Source of the DNA: an uncultured Chlamydiae bacterium
GTDB taxonomy: Bacteria; Chlamydiota; Chlamydiia; Chlamydiales; Rhabdochlamydiaceae
NCBI GenBank assembly: GCA_945957075.1
Contig: CAMFJP010000027.1
Location: 1-12,359 of the forward strand
Direction: 5' to 3'
Length of the DNA: 12,359 bases
A program made the position numbers and the translations under genes. The notes beneath the pieces were generated by a model, which ran no database searches, had not been told where the DNA came from, and worked only from the letters and a program-made list of their open reading frames with translations. Positions 1 to 7,640 of this stretch are shown here, one piece after another. The first letter of the stretch is position 1; every line of letters begins with the position of its first letter.

Positions 1-387
1 AATCCATACTCCATCCCATCCAAGCGCATGGGCTGAACGAAATAACGAACCCACATTGCCAGGATCAGATATTCCATCCAAAGCCACTATCCAGCGACAT
101 CCATGCAAATCACCTTGCTCTGGCATCACAATTTCCGCAGCAAGCGTCTCTGGAGCCGGAAGGCCACTCATCTTGCATAAGAGGGCATCTGGAATACTGA
201 TATATTCTTTAGCCATTAAATCTTGATTTTCTTTGGTATAAAAAAGCCGTTCTATAGGGAGTTTAAGCTCGTGAATTAACTTATCCCCAAATAGAATAAC
301 GCGCCCTATCTTTTTTCTATAGGCGCTGTCTGCACGCAACATGGAGGCATGAAGAATCAAAGGATGCTTTGCACTTGTTATAACCAT
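1..387 (-). CDS. TrmH/SpoU-family RNA 2'-O-methyltransferase, N-terminal part (cut by window edge)
   Basis: The gene is partial: 129 codons are visible, from the ATG at 387-385 to the left edge, with no stop. The first ~95 residues look like the variable substrate-binding region of SpoU-type enzymes. Residues ~101-129 carry ALDGISDPGNVGSLFRSAHA, the first conserved motif of the SPOUT methyltransferase fold, including the N-x-G...R residues used in catalysis and RNA binding. Enzymes of this family methylate the 2'-OH of a ribose in rRNA or tRNA using S-adenosylmethionine. The S-adenosylmethionine-binding knot would lie in the missing C-terminal half, so the exact target cannot be named. The start overlaps the 3' end of the preceding gene by about 10 bases, so it is probably the last visible gene of the thyX operon. 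The family call is secure; the substrate is unknown. Confidence 0.85.
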   Translation of the reverse strand, partial: MVITSAKHPLILHASMLRADSAYRKKIGRVILFGDKLIHELKLPIERLFYTKENQDLMAKEYISIPDALLCKMSGLPAPETLAAEIVMPEQGDLHGCRWIVALDGISDPGNVGSLFRSAHALGWDGVWI

Positions 388-1229
388 TGCACCCTAAGAT
401 AGTCTGCAAGTTCTGGATATCTTTCGTCTAACCAAGAAAGACACTCCCTTGTAACGGGAAGCAGCTCTTCTTGAGATAAGATATGCCCTTTTCTTTTAGG
501 GTCAATATCAAACATTCCAATATCAAATTGGATAGCCTCATCACCTACAAAGCCAAAATTCCTTCTTAAAATAGGATCGTTATCCACAACCCCTTGATGT
601 GCGAGACTATACAAAAGAAGCATCAAGCTATTAATTCTTTTTTTAGCAGAGGCGCTATCGTGCTTTTCCATAAGCGCTGTCAGGGTAGGATAAAGAAGTT
701 CAGCCTTTTTTTGCAGCGCAAATGACGTCTTATTAATATCTACTAAATGCTCTCTACCTTTTTTATCAATAAGGACAATCTGTTTGCTCCAACTGGGATC
801 TGGAATCAGATGAATACCCAAAAGCCCAGTCTCTTTACAGAACCCAGAAGCCGCATTTTGAAAACTTCTAAAGGCCTTTTCTGCCTTTTTCTTTCTATGC
901 ACATAATCTGCATGCTGCGGCAAAAAAGGAACATAAGCAAAGTGCGTTCTTGGATGAAACTTATGCTGCTTAAGTATTTTTAATACATACTGCCCATCCG
1001 CGCTAAGAAAAGCATAAGCTTGAGACCCCTTACTAAAAAAGGTAAAGGGCTGCGCCAAAATATCCAACGCTTCTTGTGTTAGAGGAGGCTGACTTGTTAC
1101 AGAAGTTGGAGGATTTCTATATTCGTATAAAATTTTCGATTTAGAAAACTTGTAGTTCGTATGATGATAGGCCTTATCCGCAAAAACAAGCACTACAAGG
1201 AATAAAAGAAAAAACGAAAATGTTTTCAT
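378..1229 (-). CDS. Membrane-anchored or exported protein with protein-kinase-like motifs (unknown function)
   Basis: This is a 283-aa protein that I do not recognise as a named family. The start is placed at the ATG at 1229, because it forms a 4-base ATGA overlap with the uvrB stop. An AGGAGA at 1243-1248 lies 13 bases upstream. A longer reading to 1274 would only add residues inside uvrB and bury the hydrophobic N-terminus. Residues 3-17 (FSFFLLFLVVLVFA) form a signal or anchor segment. Residues 68-84 read GSQAYAFLSADGQYVLK, which resembles a kinase glycine loop and the VxxK strand lysine (K84). Residues 216-238 carry D-x-D...N224 and D236-I-G, which resemble a catalytic loop and a DFG-type metal site. 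The spacing between D218 and N224 is one residue longer than in the usual D-x4-N. The kinase-like reading is inference; it could be a pseudokinase. Confidence 0.72.
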   Translation of the reverse strand: MKTFSFFLLFLVVLVFADKAYHHTNYKFSKSKILYEYRNPPTSVTSQPPLTQEALDILAQPFTFFSKGSQAYAFLSADGQYVLKILKQHKFHPRTHFAYVPFLPQHADYVHRKKKAEKAFRSFQNAASGFCKETGLLGIHLIPDPSWSKQIVLIDKKGREHLVDINKTSFALQKKAELLYPTLTALMEKHDSASAKKRINSLMLLLYSLAHQGVVDNDPILRRNFGFVGDEAIQFDIGMFDIDPKRKGHILSQEELLPVTRECLSWLDERYPELADYLRVQWL

Positions 1230-3220
1230 AAAGATAACAATATCTCCTGATAATGATGCACAAGGTCGCGACACCGAGCTGCCTCTTCAAATTGTCTATC
1301 TCGCGCCGCTTGGTGCATCTGTTGTTTTGTTGTTTCTATTAATGCTAACAGCTCTTCTTGCGTTAGATGGTGCACAACCGGTTTCTGTCCGGGAAAAGAC
1401 TCCTCTTCTTTTTCTCCAGAAAACGTTTCAATAAGCGATGATGGCACATCTCTTTGTGCACTTTTTGGAATAATACCGTGCTTGTCATTATGAGCTTTTT
1501 GCAACTCTCTTCTTTTCTTTGTCTCATCGCAGGTAGCCTTAATCGATTCGGTCATTGTATTTGCATACATAACCACCCTTCCATCAACATGGCGAGCAGC
1601 TCTACCACAAGTTTGTAAAAGAGCCGTTTTACTGCGCAAAAAACCCTCTTTATCCGCATCTAAAATAATCACAAGAGCCACTTCCGGAATATCCAGACCC
1701 TCTCTTAAAAGGTTAATCCCCACAAGAACATCAAAAACACCTTGACGCAACTCTTTAATAATTTGCACACGCTCTAATGTGTCAATATCAGAATGCATGT
1801 ACTTAGCCTTAACACCAATATCTGTAAGATAGGAGGTAAGCTCTTCTGCAAGGCGCTTGGTAAGCGTTGTTACAAGAGTGCGCCTACCCTTTTCCGACTC
1901 CACGCGAATCTCTTCAAGACAATCATCAACCTGAAATGTCGCGGGTTTTATCGTAATCTCAGGATCAAGAAGTCCCGTCGGACGAATAATTTGCTCGATT
2001 ACAACCCCACCCGCCTCCTCAATTTCCCACCCCCCCGGCGTTGCAGACACATAAATTGTTTGCCCTACCTTCTTTTGAAACTCTTCAAATTTAAGAGGCC
2101 TATTATCAAACGCCGAAGGAAGCCTAAATCCAAAAGCAATAAGCGCCTCTTTCCTAGCCCTATCGCCATTATACATCGCACGAATCTGAGGGAGAGTTTG
2201 ATGAGATTCATCGACAAAAAGCAAAAAGTTATCTGGAAAATAATCGAGCAAACAAGGCGGGGCCTCCCCAGCAGCTCTTTTGCTGAAATGGCGAGAATAA
2301 TTTTCTATACCCTTGCAATAACCCATTTCCTTAATCATTTCGATGTCATAAAGAGTTCTTTGCTGCAGTCTAAATTTTTCAGTGAGCCGCCCCTCATGTT
2401 CAAAATAATTAAGACGCAAAGACAACTCCTCCTGAATACTTTCCAAAGCAGAAGCACGCACATCTTCTGGTGTAACATGGTGAGATCCCGGATAAATTGT
2501 AATCTGCTCAAGGACCCTGCGCGTCACCCCTGTAATCGGATCAATTTCTACAAGACGCTCCACCTCATCACCAAAAAATGCAATCCGATACGCAAGATTT
2601 TCTTCATAGGCCGGCACAATCTCCAAAGTATCTCCACGCACCCGAAATGCCGCTCTGGCAAGATCCATATCATTTCTTTTATAGTGCATGCGCACAAGAT
2701 GGATCAAAATATCATCCCGGGCTCTTTTTGTTCCGACGCTCAGTTGCAATTGCATCTGACTATAATATTCTGGAAGACCAAGACCGTAAATACAGGAAAC
2801 CGAAGAGACAATAATGATATCCTCCCGCTCCAAAAGCGATCTTGTAGCACTCAGACGCATCCGATCGATGGCATCATTAATAGCAAGGTCCTTTTCAATA
2901 TAGGTATCTGTACGCGCAATATAGGCTTCAGGCTGGTAGTAATCGTAGTAAGAAACAAAATATTCAACCGCATGACCTGGAAAAAATGCAGAAAATTCCT
3001 GATAGAGCTGAGCCGCAAGGGTTTTATTATGAGCAAGGATTAAAGCCGGCCTGCCAGATCGTGCAATAACCTGGGCCATTGTAAACGTCTTCCCAGATCC
3101 TGTAATTCCAAGGAGAACCTGAGCACGCTTTCCCTCTTCCAAACCCCATGATAATTTTTCGATTGCACGGGGTTGATCCCCGCAAGGAACAAAAATACTT
3201 TTTAAATTAAAAAGAGGCAT
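1226..3220 (-). CDS. uvrB: Excinuclease ABC subunit B (UvrB)
   Basis: UvrB is the damage-verifying helicase-like subunit of nucleotide excision repair; it receives DNA from UvrA and recruits UvrC. The 664-aa length is normal for the family. The Walker A motif GITGSGKT is at residues 38-45. The beta-hairpin that inserts between DNA strands is at 91-100 (YYDYYQPEAY). The Walker B motif DESH is at 337-340, and SATPGGWE is at 392-399. Helicase motifs GINLLREGLD and QTCGRAAR are at 501-510 and 536-543. Residues ~620-660 form the C-terminal UVR domain that contacts UvrC. The ATG at 3220-3218 overlaps the tyrP TAA by one base (TAATG), and no good ribosome binding site precedes it, which suggests translational coupling. 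The stop overlaps the next gene in an ATGA. No key residue appears to be missing. Confidence 0.98.
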   Translation of the reverse strand: MPLFNLKSIFVPCGDQPRAIEKLSWGLEEGKRAQVLLGITGSGKTFTMAQVIARSGRPALILAHNKTLAAQLYQEFSAFFPGHAVEYFVSYYDYYQPEAYIARTDTYIEKDLAINDAIDRMRLSATRSLLEREDIIIVSSVSCIYGLGLPEYYSQMQLQLSVGTKRARDDILIHLVRMHYKRNDMDLARAAFRVRGDTLEIVPAYEENLAYRIAFFGDEVERLVEIDPITGVTRRVLEQITIYPGSHHVTPEDVRASALESIQEELSLRLNYFEHEGRLTEKFRLQQRTLYDIEMIKEMGYCKGIENYSRHFSKRAAGEAPPCLLDYFPDNFLLFVDESHQTLPQIRAMYNGDRARKEALIAFGFRLPSAFDNRPLKFEEFQKKVGQTIYVSATPGGWEIEEAGGVVIEQIIRPTGLLDPEITIKPATFQVDDCLEEIRVESEKGRRTLVTTLTKRLAEELTSYLTDIGVKAKYMHSDIDTLERVQIIKELRQGVFDVLVGINLLREGLDIPEVALVIILDADKEGFLRSKTALLQTCGRAARHVDGRVVMYANTMTESIKATCDETKKRRELQKAHNDKHGIIPKSAQRDVPSSLIETFSGEKEEESFPGQKPVVHHLTQEELLALIETTKQQMHQAARDRQFEEAARCRDLVHHYQEILLSL

Positions 3221-4431
3221 TATAACATGTTAGCTAACTGAAAACAGAAAATAAAAAGAGCAAATACAAAAATGCAACAAAGGGAAATCTTCCCCCCTGG
3301 CAACCTATAAGACGTTGCGAGCTTATAATTATAGCGCGCAACCCAAACCATACATACTGGCAAAATACCAAAGAGAAGAACAGCGCAAATACCACCTGCA
3401 AACCCAAGCGCTGCAAAAAACAGCTGTGGACGCACAAGAGCAAGAACAAGAGGGGGGACAAGCGCCAAAGCACAAAGACCGATATGTTCCCGCTCAGGAC
3501 CCTCTATTCCCACAGCATCCCAAGCACGCTTTTTCTTATGAAATCCATCCGCTAAAAAATGGACAAGACTTAGCGCCTGTGCTAAAAATGAGGTCAAAAT
3601 CGCAAAAAAAGCAAGAGCCTGAGCAAACCACGAAACCCAAGAAGATCCTAAAATATGCGCTAAAGCCTGCGAAGCCTCACGATCCTTTGTTAGACTCTCC
3701 TTTAACCCAAAAGGGCCATCCAAAGGAATAATCCCCAAACAGACAATCTCCCAAATGAGATAAATTGCAAAAGCAATCAGACTCCCCCCTAAAATAGAAA
3801 GACGAACCTTCCGAAGATCCCCCTTCATATAATGAGTAAGACTTGGAATCATATTATGCCAGCCAAAAGAAAATACAAGGACAGGCAAAGCAGCAAGAAT
3901 ATGCTGCGGGCGAGACTCAGCAAGCAACCTCACATCAACATGACGCGCGCCCAAAATCGCCAAAGCAATAAAAGAACCAATTTTCCCAAACATCAAACAA
4001 CGATTCCATAAATCAACCGAGCGGGTTCCCATATAGATCACCCAACTAAACAAAAGAACAAAAAAAAGAGCCGCAGACCAAGAAGGCATCCCAAAAAAGG
4101 AAGAAAACACGCTACTACTGCCTGCAATATATGCAACAAGTGCAGCATAAAAAAGAAATAAATAAAGAACCCACGCAGCTCCCTTACCAACAGGGCCTAG
4201 TGTCTTTCCAACCATCGACAAATAATTTACAGGAGTTTGAAACCACCCTCCAGCCTCAACAAGCAAAAATGCAGTAGCTGTCATAAATGCCCAAGCAGCC
4301 GTCATCGTAAATAGAGAAGGAACAAATCCTGCAAGTCCTGTCAATACAGGAAGCGCTAAAACGCCGGCGCCAATACAGCTACCAGCTACAAGCAAAGAAC
4401 CTCCAAAAAGACTTCCTACCTTTTGCGCCAT
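3220..4431 (-). CDS. tyrP: Aromatic amino acid transporter, TyrP/Mtr family
   Basis: This 403-aa polytopic inner-membrane protein is almost entirely hydrophobic segments, about eleven by eye. The N-terminus carries the family signature GSLLVAGSCIGAGVLALP at residues 11-28, the broken first helix of LeuT-fold transporters of the hydroxy/aromatic amino acid permease group. These carriers import tyrosine or tryptophan with protons. The paralogues in Chlamydia are annotated TyrP, and the family match is why tyrosine is preferred here; tryptophan cannot be excluded. The last helix ends at the C-terminus (…FQLANML). It starts 14 bases after thyX stops and ends in a TAATG overlap with uvrB, so it is in the middle of the operon. 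An intracellular, auxotrophic lifestyle would explain a dedicated aromatic importer. Confidence 0.92.
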   Translation of the reverse strand: MAQKVGSLFGGSLLVAGSCIGAGVLALPVLTGLAGFVPSLFTMTAAWAFMTATAFLLVEAGGWFQTPVNYLSMVGKTLGPVGKGAAWVLYLFLFYAALVAYIAGSSSVFSSFFGMPSWSAALFFVLLFSWVIYMGTRSVDLWNRCLMFGKIGSFIALAILGARHVDVRLLAESRPQHILAALPVLVFSFGWHNMIPSLTHYMKGDLRKVRLSILGGSLIAFAIYLIWEIVCLGIIPLDGPFGLKESLTKDREASQALAHILGSSWVSWFAQALAFFAILTSFLAQALSLVHFLADGFHKKKRAWDAVGIEGPEREHIGLCALALVPPLVLALVRPQLFFAALGFAGGICAVLLFGILPVCMVWVARYNYKLATSYRLPGGKISLCCIFVFALFIFCFQLANML

Positions 4432-4445
4432 CTTAGTATCAATTC

Positions 4446-6077
4446 CTATTTTTGCGTGCGTGTCTGCATTTTTTCAGCAATACGCATTTCTTGTCCAATA
4501 CGACCAAGCTCATAGCCCTCGTAATCAACAAATTTAAAAAACCGCTCCAAGCTAGGAAAAAGACGACTAACCTGTTTTGCCATTTCCTGTGCAATATAGC
4601 GATATCCTGGATGCCCAGCTGGCGATGAGCGAAGCTCGCACAGCCACTGCAAAGAGCGCAAATTCACATGGAAATACCAATGTATATTATAGGCCATCGG
4701 AACCACATACTGCGCCTCCTCAGGAAGAGAGGAAGCAATCACATCATAGGCTTTCTTAGCCTCCTCCATCGCCTCCTGATACTCCTCTTCCATTGCAGTC
4801 CCCTTAATCTCTTGAGGGACAAAATAGCCATAGTCACAAGAAAGTAGCTGCCTTTCTTGTGACAACATGCGATGGCGCTGTAAATCTCTGTAGACCCCAA
4901 AATCGGCAAGAATTTCAAATGTAAATGTGGCATGCTCAAGTGCCCGTGGAGACTTATGCCGTCTATGCTCGCGGCAATTGCAACCAGCATCTAAAATCCG
5001 GCCAAGCTCCTCTTCAGACAGCGTCCGACACCAAGCCTGCAGCTCTGCTAGCCCCGATGTTCCTTCTGGAAAAAGAAGTGCAGCCGCAACCTTAACAGGA
5101 GCCTCGGCATCATAGCTAATTAAACGAACCCCAGCATCCTCCATAGGCAATAAAGACTCCTGACTACGCTCCCAAAGCGTTTTCAGATCGTGATGCATTT
5201 GCTCAGAAAATTGCGTATAAGCCAATTGATACTTGTGCATTGGCTCTGCCCGTCTTACAAAAGAAGGGATAACTTTAGACAGCTCTGTAAACGCCTTTTT
5301 CCCCATGTCCTGAGCTTCTGCAAGATTATGGGCACAAAGCTTTTGAATTAAACCCTCAAAAAACCGTCCATTGCCATAAAGTCCCATATTCGTTAACGCG
5401 CCAGCTGGCAAAAGACCGCGCAAACAATCCAAAACCTTTGCGCGCAAAGCCGCCGTATACGCGACCTTCGAAACATCGTGCTCGCGAGGAAATTTTTTCT
5501 CCATGAGTTCGGTCAACGGAGGCACTAGTCGAGAATAAGTGTCGAACAACCTCGTGCACGTATTAACATACAATTCTTTATATGCCGACGTCATTAAAAT
5601 AGGTTCTTTGTAGAAAAGATACTCCCCATTGACCTTCTGATCGAAATAGATATACCGCGTTGACTTTTCAAGGGGAGATCCGCCAATACGACTATCCTCT
5701 ACAATCTTTGCAGCAATCATGGAAATATTTTCTACTGCTAGATGGGCACCTCCAAGCTCTCCTATGGAATCATCCCCATAGCCATCTAGAATACGATCAT
5801 AAAAATTTTGCGCCTTTTGAATTGCGACCGCTTGATCCGCATCAGATTCATCCCTCTTGCCAGAGATTGCAGAAAATCCTGTCTCTTCATTAAGGATAAA
5901 TTCCTTCAAAAGCAAAGAACGCAGTCCAAGACTTGATCTCGAATACCTAGAAAACAAAGCCCCCTTAATCACCTCAGGGAGATTTCTCAATACAAATATG
6001 TTCCCAGATGTACTGGTAACATAACGACTCAACGTACGAAGCTGTGCTTCGGTGAAGTCTTCATAGTGTAGATGCAT
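4446..6077 (-). CDS. thyX: Flavin-dependent thymidylate synthase, double-length chlamydial type
   Basis: ThyX makes dTMP from dUMP using FAD, NADPH and methylenetetrahydrofolate. Most ThyX proteins are 200-270 aa; this one is 543 aa, like the chlamydial enzymes. The C-terminal half (~370-515) holds the recognisable site: EHATFTFEI (381-389), RHRMLS (401-406) corresponding to the RHR...S signature, and NLRS (472-475) followed by ELRSSPAGHPGYR. The serine expected eight residues after RHR is L411. The N-terminal half repeats the layout in degenerate form: SRIGGSPLEKSTRY (129-142) keeps the S-x-R-Y end of the signature but lacks RHR, and LRGLLPAGALTN (219-230) mirrors the xxLPxxxxT region. The protein therefore reads as an internal duplication with catalytic residues divided between halves. 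It is the first gene of the operon, with an A-rich leader and only a weak GAAGA before the ATG. Confidence 0.96.
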   Translation of the reverse strand: MHLHYEDFTEAQLRTLSRYVTSTSGNIFVLRNLPEVIKGALFSRYSRSSLGLRSLLLKEFILNEETGFSAISGKRDESDADQAVAIQKAQNFYDRILDGYGDDSIGELGGAHLAVENISMIAAKIVEDSRIGGSPLEKSTRYIYFDQKVNGEYLFYKEPILMTSAYKELYVNTCTRLFDTYSRLVPPLTELMEKKFPREHDVSKVAYTAALRAKVLDCLRGLLPAGALTNMGLYGNGRFFEGLIQKLCAHNLAEAQDMGKKAFTELSKVIPSFVRRAEPMHKYQLAYTQFSEQMHHDLKTLWERSQESLLPMEDAGVRLISYDAEAPVKVAAALLFPEGTSGLAELQAWCRTLSEEELGRILDAGCNCREHRRHKSPRALEHATFTFEILADFGVYRDLQRHRMLSQERQLLSCDYGYFVPQEIKGTAMEEEYQEAMEEAKKAYDVIASSLPEEAQYVVPMAYNIHWYFHVNLRSLQWLCELRSSPAGHPGYRYIAQEMAKQVSRLFPSLERFFKFVDYEGYELGRIGQEMRIAEKMQTRTQK

Positions 6078-6106
6078 ATTTTTTCTTCAATATGAATAGA
6101 TAGCAT

Positions 6107-6128
6107 TCCCGATGTTAACACATCGGGA
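6107..6128. promoter_or_regulatory. Perfect 9-bp inverted repeat upstream of thyX (candidate operator or leader hairpin)
   Basis: TCCCGATGT and ACATCGGGA are exact reverse complements separated by TAAC. The palindrome ends 30 bases before the thyX ATG. Neither strand has a T-run after it, so a terminator is unlikely. It overlaps the expected transcription start of the candidate thyX promoter, where a repressor site or a 5' leader hairpin would lie. The role is inferred. Confidence 0.45.
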
Positions 6129-6156
6129 TAATCGCAACTACATTTTTCATTCACAA
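6128..6156 (-). promoter_or_regulatory. Candidate sigma70-type promoter for the thyX operon
   Basis: On the minus strand, TTGTGA (6156-6151) is followed by a 17-base spacer and GATTAT (6133-6128). Each box matches four of six consensus bases. The expected start would fall inside the palindrome at 6107-6128. The sequence around it is AT-rich. No experimental support is available, and matches this good can arise by chance. Confidence 0.3.
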
Positions 6157-6207
6157 AGTAATAATTTTATTTACTTTTTCTCCCCATATGGCAAAATGAC
6201 ACTTCAA

Positions 6208-6353
6208 TAGACATCTTGCGCAACTCGCTTTGCTTGGCAACGCTTGCGGTTTTTGAGCAATTTTCAACCGAAATTCCTAGGCAATATAGGGACATATTGC
6301 CAAAAAATTTAGGGTTAAATCTGCCAAATAAATGAAGTTACGCAAGATGTCTA
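6208..6353. mobile_element. MITE-like element A, 146 bp with ~32-bp terminal inverted repeats
   Basis: The left end (6208-6239) and the reverse complement of the right end (6322-6353) share TAGACATCTTGCG exactly, then AACT, TTT and TTGGCA in register, about 26 of 32 positions. The element begins and ends in TA, consistent with insertion at a TA dinucleotide. There is no room for a transposase. The interior has a perfect 8-bp stem GGCAATAT/ATATTGCC (6280-6301) with a 6-base loop. Together with the thyX leader it fills the 305-bp space between thyX and the propeller gene. A related element lies at 7490-7640. The right end stops 18 bases before the ribosome binding site of the propeller gene, so it may contribute to that gene's promoter or leader. 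Confidence 0.8.
6262..6290 (+). promoter_or_regulatory. Weak candidate promoter inside MITE A
   Basis: TTTCAA (6262-6267), a 17-base spacer and TATAGG (6285-6290) give a poor sigma70-like match reading toward the propeller gene. The -10 box lies in the internal hairpin of the element. It is listed because no better promoter was seen before that gene; the evidence is thin. Confidence 0.15.
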
Positions 6354-6382
6354 ATGGATCATCAAGTCTAAAGGAGAACCAA

Positions 6383-7438
6383 ATGAAGCTACGTTCATGG
6401 ATAACCATAGGTTGTACACTCGCATCCCATTTAGCATTCGGCTATGTATATGTTCCAAACAAAGGCGAAGGCAGCGTCTCTGTAATCAATACATCCAACA
6501 ACACAATTGAAGCAACTGTCTTTGTAGAAACGGCGCCCCAATTTGGCGCAAAACTTCCAGATGGCAGCAAAGTCTATATACCGAATGTCGGAAGCGGAAC
6601 CGTAAGCGTGATCGAGACCTCTGGCAACACCGTTAGCGCAACAATAAGCGTCGGCACAAACCCCACATTTGCAGTTGCCACACCAGATGGATCTAAAGTT
6701 TATGTCACAAACTGCATGAGCGCATCCGTAAGCGTTATCGACACTGCAACAGACACTGTAACCTCCACAATCACAGTCGGCACAATCCCAGAATTTGCTG
6801 CCGTTACACCAGATGGATCAAAACTCTATGTCCCAAACGTTGCCGAAAATACAGTCAGCGTTATTGACACCGCAACAGACACTGTAACCTCCACAATTAC
6901 AGTCGGCGCAGCTCCAATTTTTCCGGTCTCTTTATCAGACAGCAGCAAAGTATATGTAACAAATGCATCCGATAGCACAGTCAGCGTTATCGACACTGCA
7001 ACAGACACCGTCAGTACAACAATATACGTAGGCTCAAGCCCCATATTCGCAACAATGGCTTCAAATAAGCTATACGTAGCCAATTATGCCAGCGCCACTA
7101 TGAGCGTTATTGATACAGCAACCGACACCGTAAGCACAATTATTTACCTGTCTAGCATTAGCATGTACCCAACTCCCATGCCCGATGGCAGCAAAATCTA
7201 CGTCCCCAATGTCAGCTCTGCAAGCGTTGATGTCATTGAAACCACAGGCGATACCATCGCAACTACAATCTCTGTTGGCACCTCCCCAACGTTTGGAGCC
7301 GTTCTTGCCGATGGAAGCTATGTCTATGTTACCAACGACTACGACGGCTCAGTCAGCGTGATTGACACCTCAACAGACACAGTCTCTACAACTGTATCCG
7401 TTGGCTCCAATCCTGCATTCGCACTTCAAGCCCCATAA
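6383..7438 (+). CDS. Secreted YVTN/YncE-type beta-propeller repeat protein
   Basis: The start is the ATG at 6383, because AAGGAGA (6371-6377) sits at ideal distance. An in-frame ATG at 6332 lies inside MITE A and has no ribosome binding site. The 351-aa protein begins with a signal peptide (MKLRSWITIGCTLASHLAFG, residues 1-20), after which the repeats start at once. Eight repeats begin at residues 22, 64, 106, 148, 190, 230, 272 and 314. Seven spacings are 42, 42, 42, 42, 40, 42 and 42 residues. The consensus is (V/L)YV.N....(T/S)VSVIDT.TDTV..TI.VG..P.F.....DGSK. This is the 40-residue YVTN propeller repeat. Such proteins are exported and usually have structural, binding or dehydrogenase-like roles; no active site is visible, so no function is claimed. 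Repeats 3 and 4 are nearly identical at DNA level, showing recent duplication. A terminator hairpin follows, and MITE-like elements flank the gene. Confidence 0.93.
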   Translation: MKLRSWITIGCTLASHLAFGYVYVPNKGEGSVSVINTSNNTIEATVFVETAPQFGAKLPDGSKVYIPNVGSGTVSVIETSGNTVSATISVGTNPTFAVATPDGSKVYVTNCMSASVSVIDTATDTVTSTITVGTIPEFAAVTPDGSKLYVPNVAENTVSVIDTATDTVTSTITVGAAPIFPVSLSDSSKVYVTNASDSTVSVIDTATDTVSTTIYVGSSPIFATMASNKLYVANYASATMSVIDTATDTVSTIIYLSSISMYPTPMPDGSKIYVPNVSSASVDVIETTGDTIATTISVGTSPTFGAVLADGSYVYVTNDYDGSVSVIDTSTDTVSTTVSVGSNPAFALQAP

Positions 7439-7461
7439 CAACATCCAATAACCTCGGTCAA

Positions 7462-7483
7462 GAGGGAGCCTTTCGGCTCCCTC
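7462..7483. terminator. Hairpin terminator between convergent genes, lacking a U-tract
   Basis: GAGGGAGCC, loop TTTC, GGCTCCCTC form a perfect 9-bp GC-rich stem 23 bases after the propeller stop codon. On the plus strand it is followed by CTCTATT rather than a clear T-run, and the MITE B end begins seven bases after the stem. On the minus strand the loop reads GAAA and there is no T-run either. It probably serves both convergent genes, but intrinsic termination may be weak. Confidence 0.7.
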
Positions 7484-7489
7484 CTCTAT

Positions 7490-7640
7490 TAGACCTCTTG
7501 CATACCTTTATTTGACCGGAAACGCTTAGTTTATAACTCATGTTACGCAGGCGGGCCTCTCTGTGATGAAATGTTATTTAATTCATATTACAAGACAAAG
7601 TCAGCGACTCCCAAATAAAGTGAATTGCGCAATAGGTCTA
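7490..7640. mobile_element. MITE-like element B, ~151 bp, related to element A
   Basis: The left end reads TAGACCTCTTGC then CTTTATTTG. The reverse complement of the right end reads TAGACCTATTGCGCAATTCA then CTTTATTTG. They match except for one substitution and a short gap of about four bases at the left end. Both agree with the ends of element A (TAGACATCTTGCG…). The element starts and ends with TA. The interior has no coding sequence that I can support, and a small plus-strand ORF across it has no ribosome binding site. The terminal TAG at 7640-7638 is read as the stop codon of the minus-strand gene next to it. The element and the hairpin fill the space between the two convergent genes. Confidence 0.72.

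Noticed and set aside
1793..3043. 416-aa open frame on the plus strand opposite uvrB
   Set aside because: It is antisense to a complete, well-conserved uvrB, has biased composition (Arg, Ile, Asn, Lys) and no domain that I recognise.
3315..3731. 138-aa plus-strand frame opposite tyrP
   Set aside because: It is a low-complexity Gln/Lys/Pro shadow of a membrane-protein gene and has no ribosome binding site.
6332..6382. Upstream in-frame ATG for the propeller gene
   Set aside because: It lies inside MITE A, lacks a ribosome binding site and would mask the signal peptide; the ATG at 6383 has AAGGAGA before it.
7532..7560. GTTACGCAGG inside MITE B, similar to a third element end
   Set aside because: Only about nine bases match the element A terminus, which is too short to call a nested insertion.
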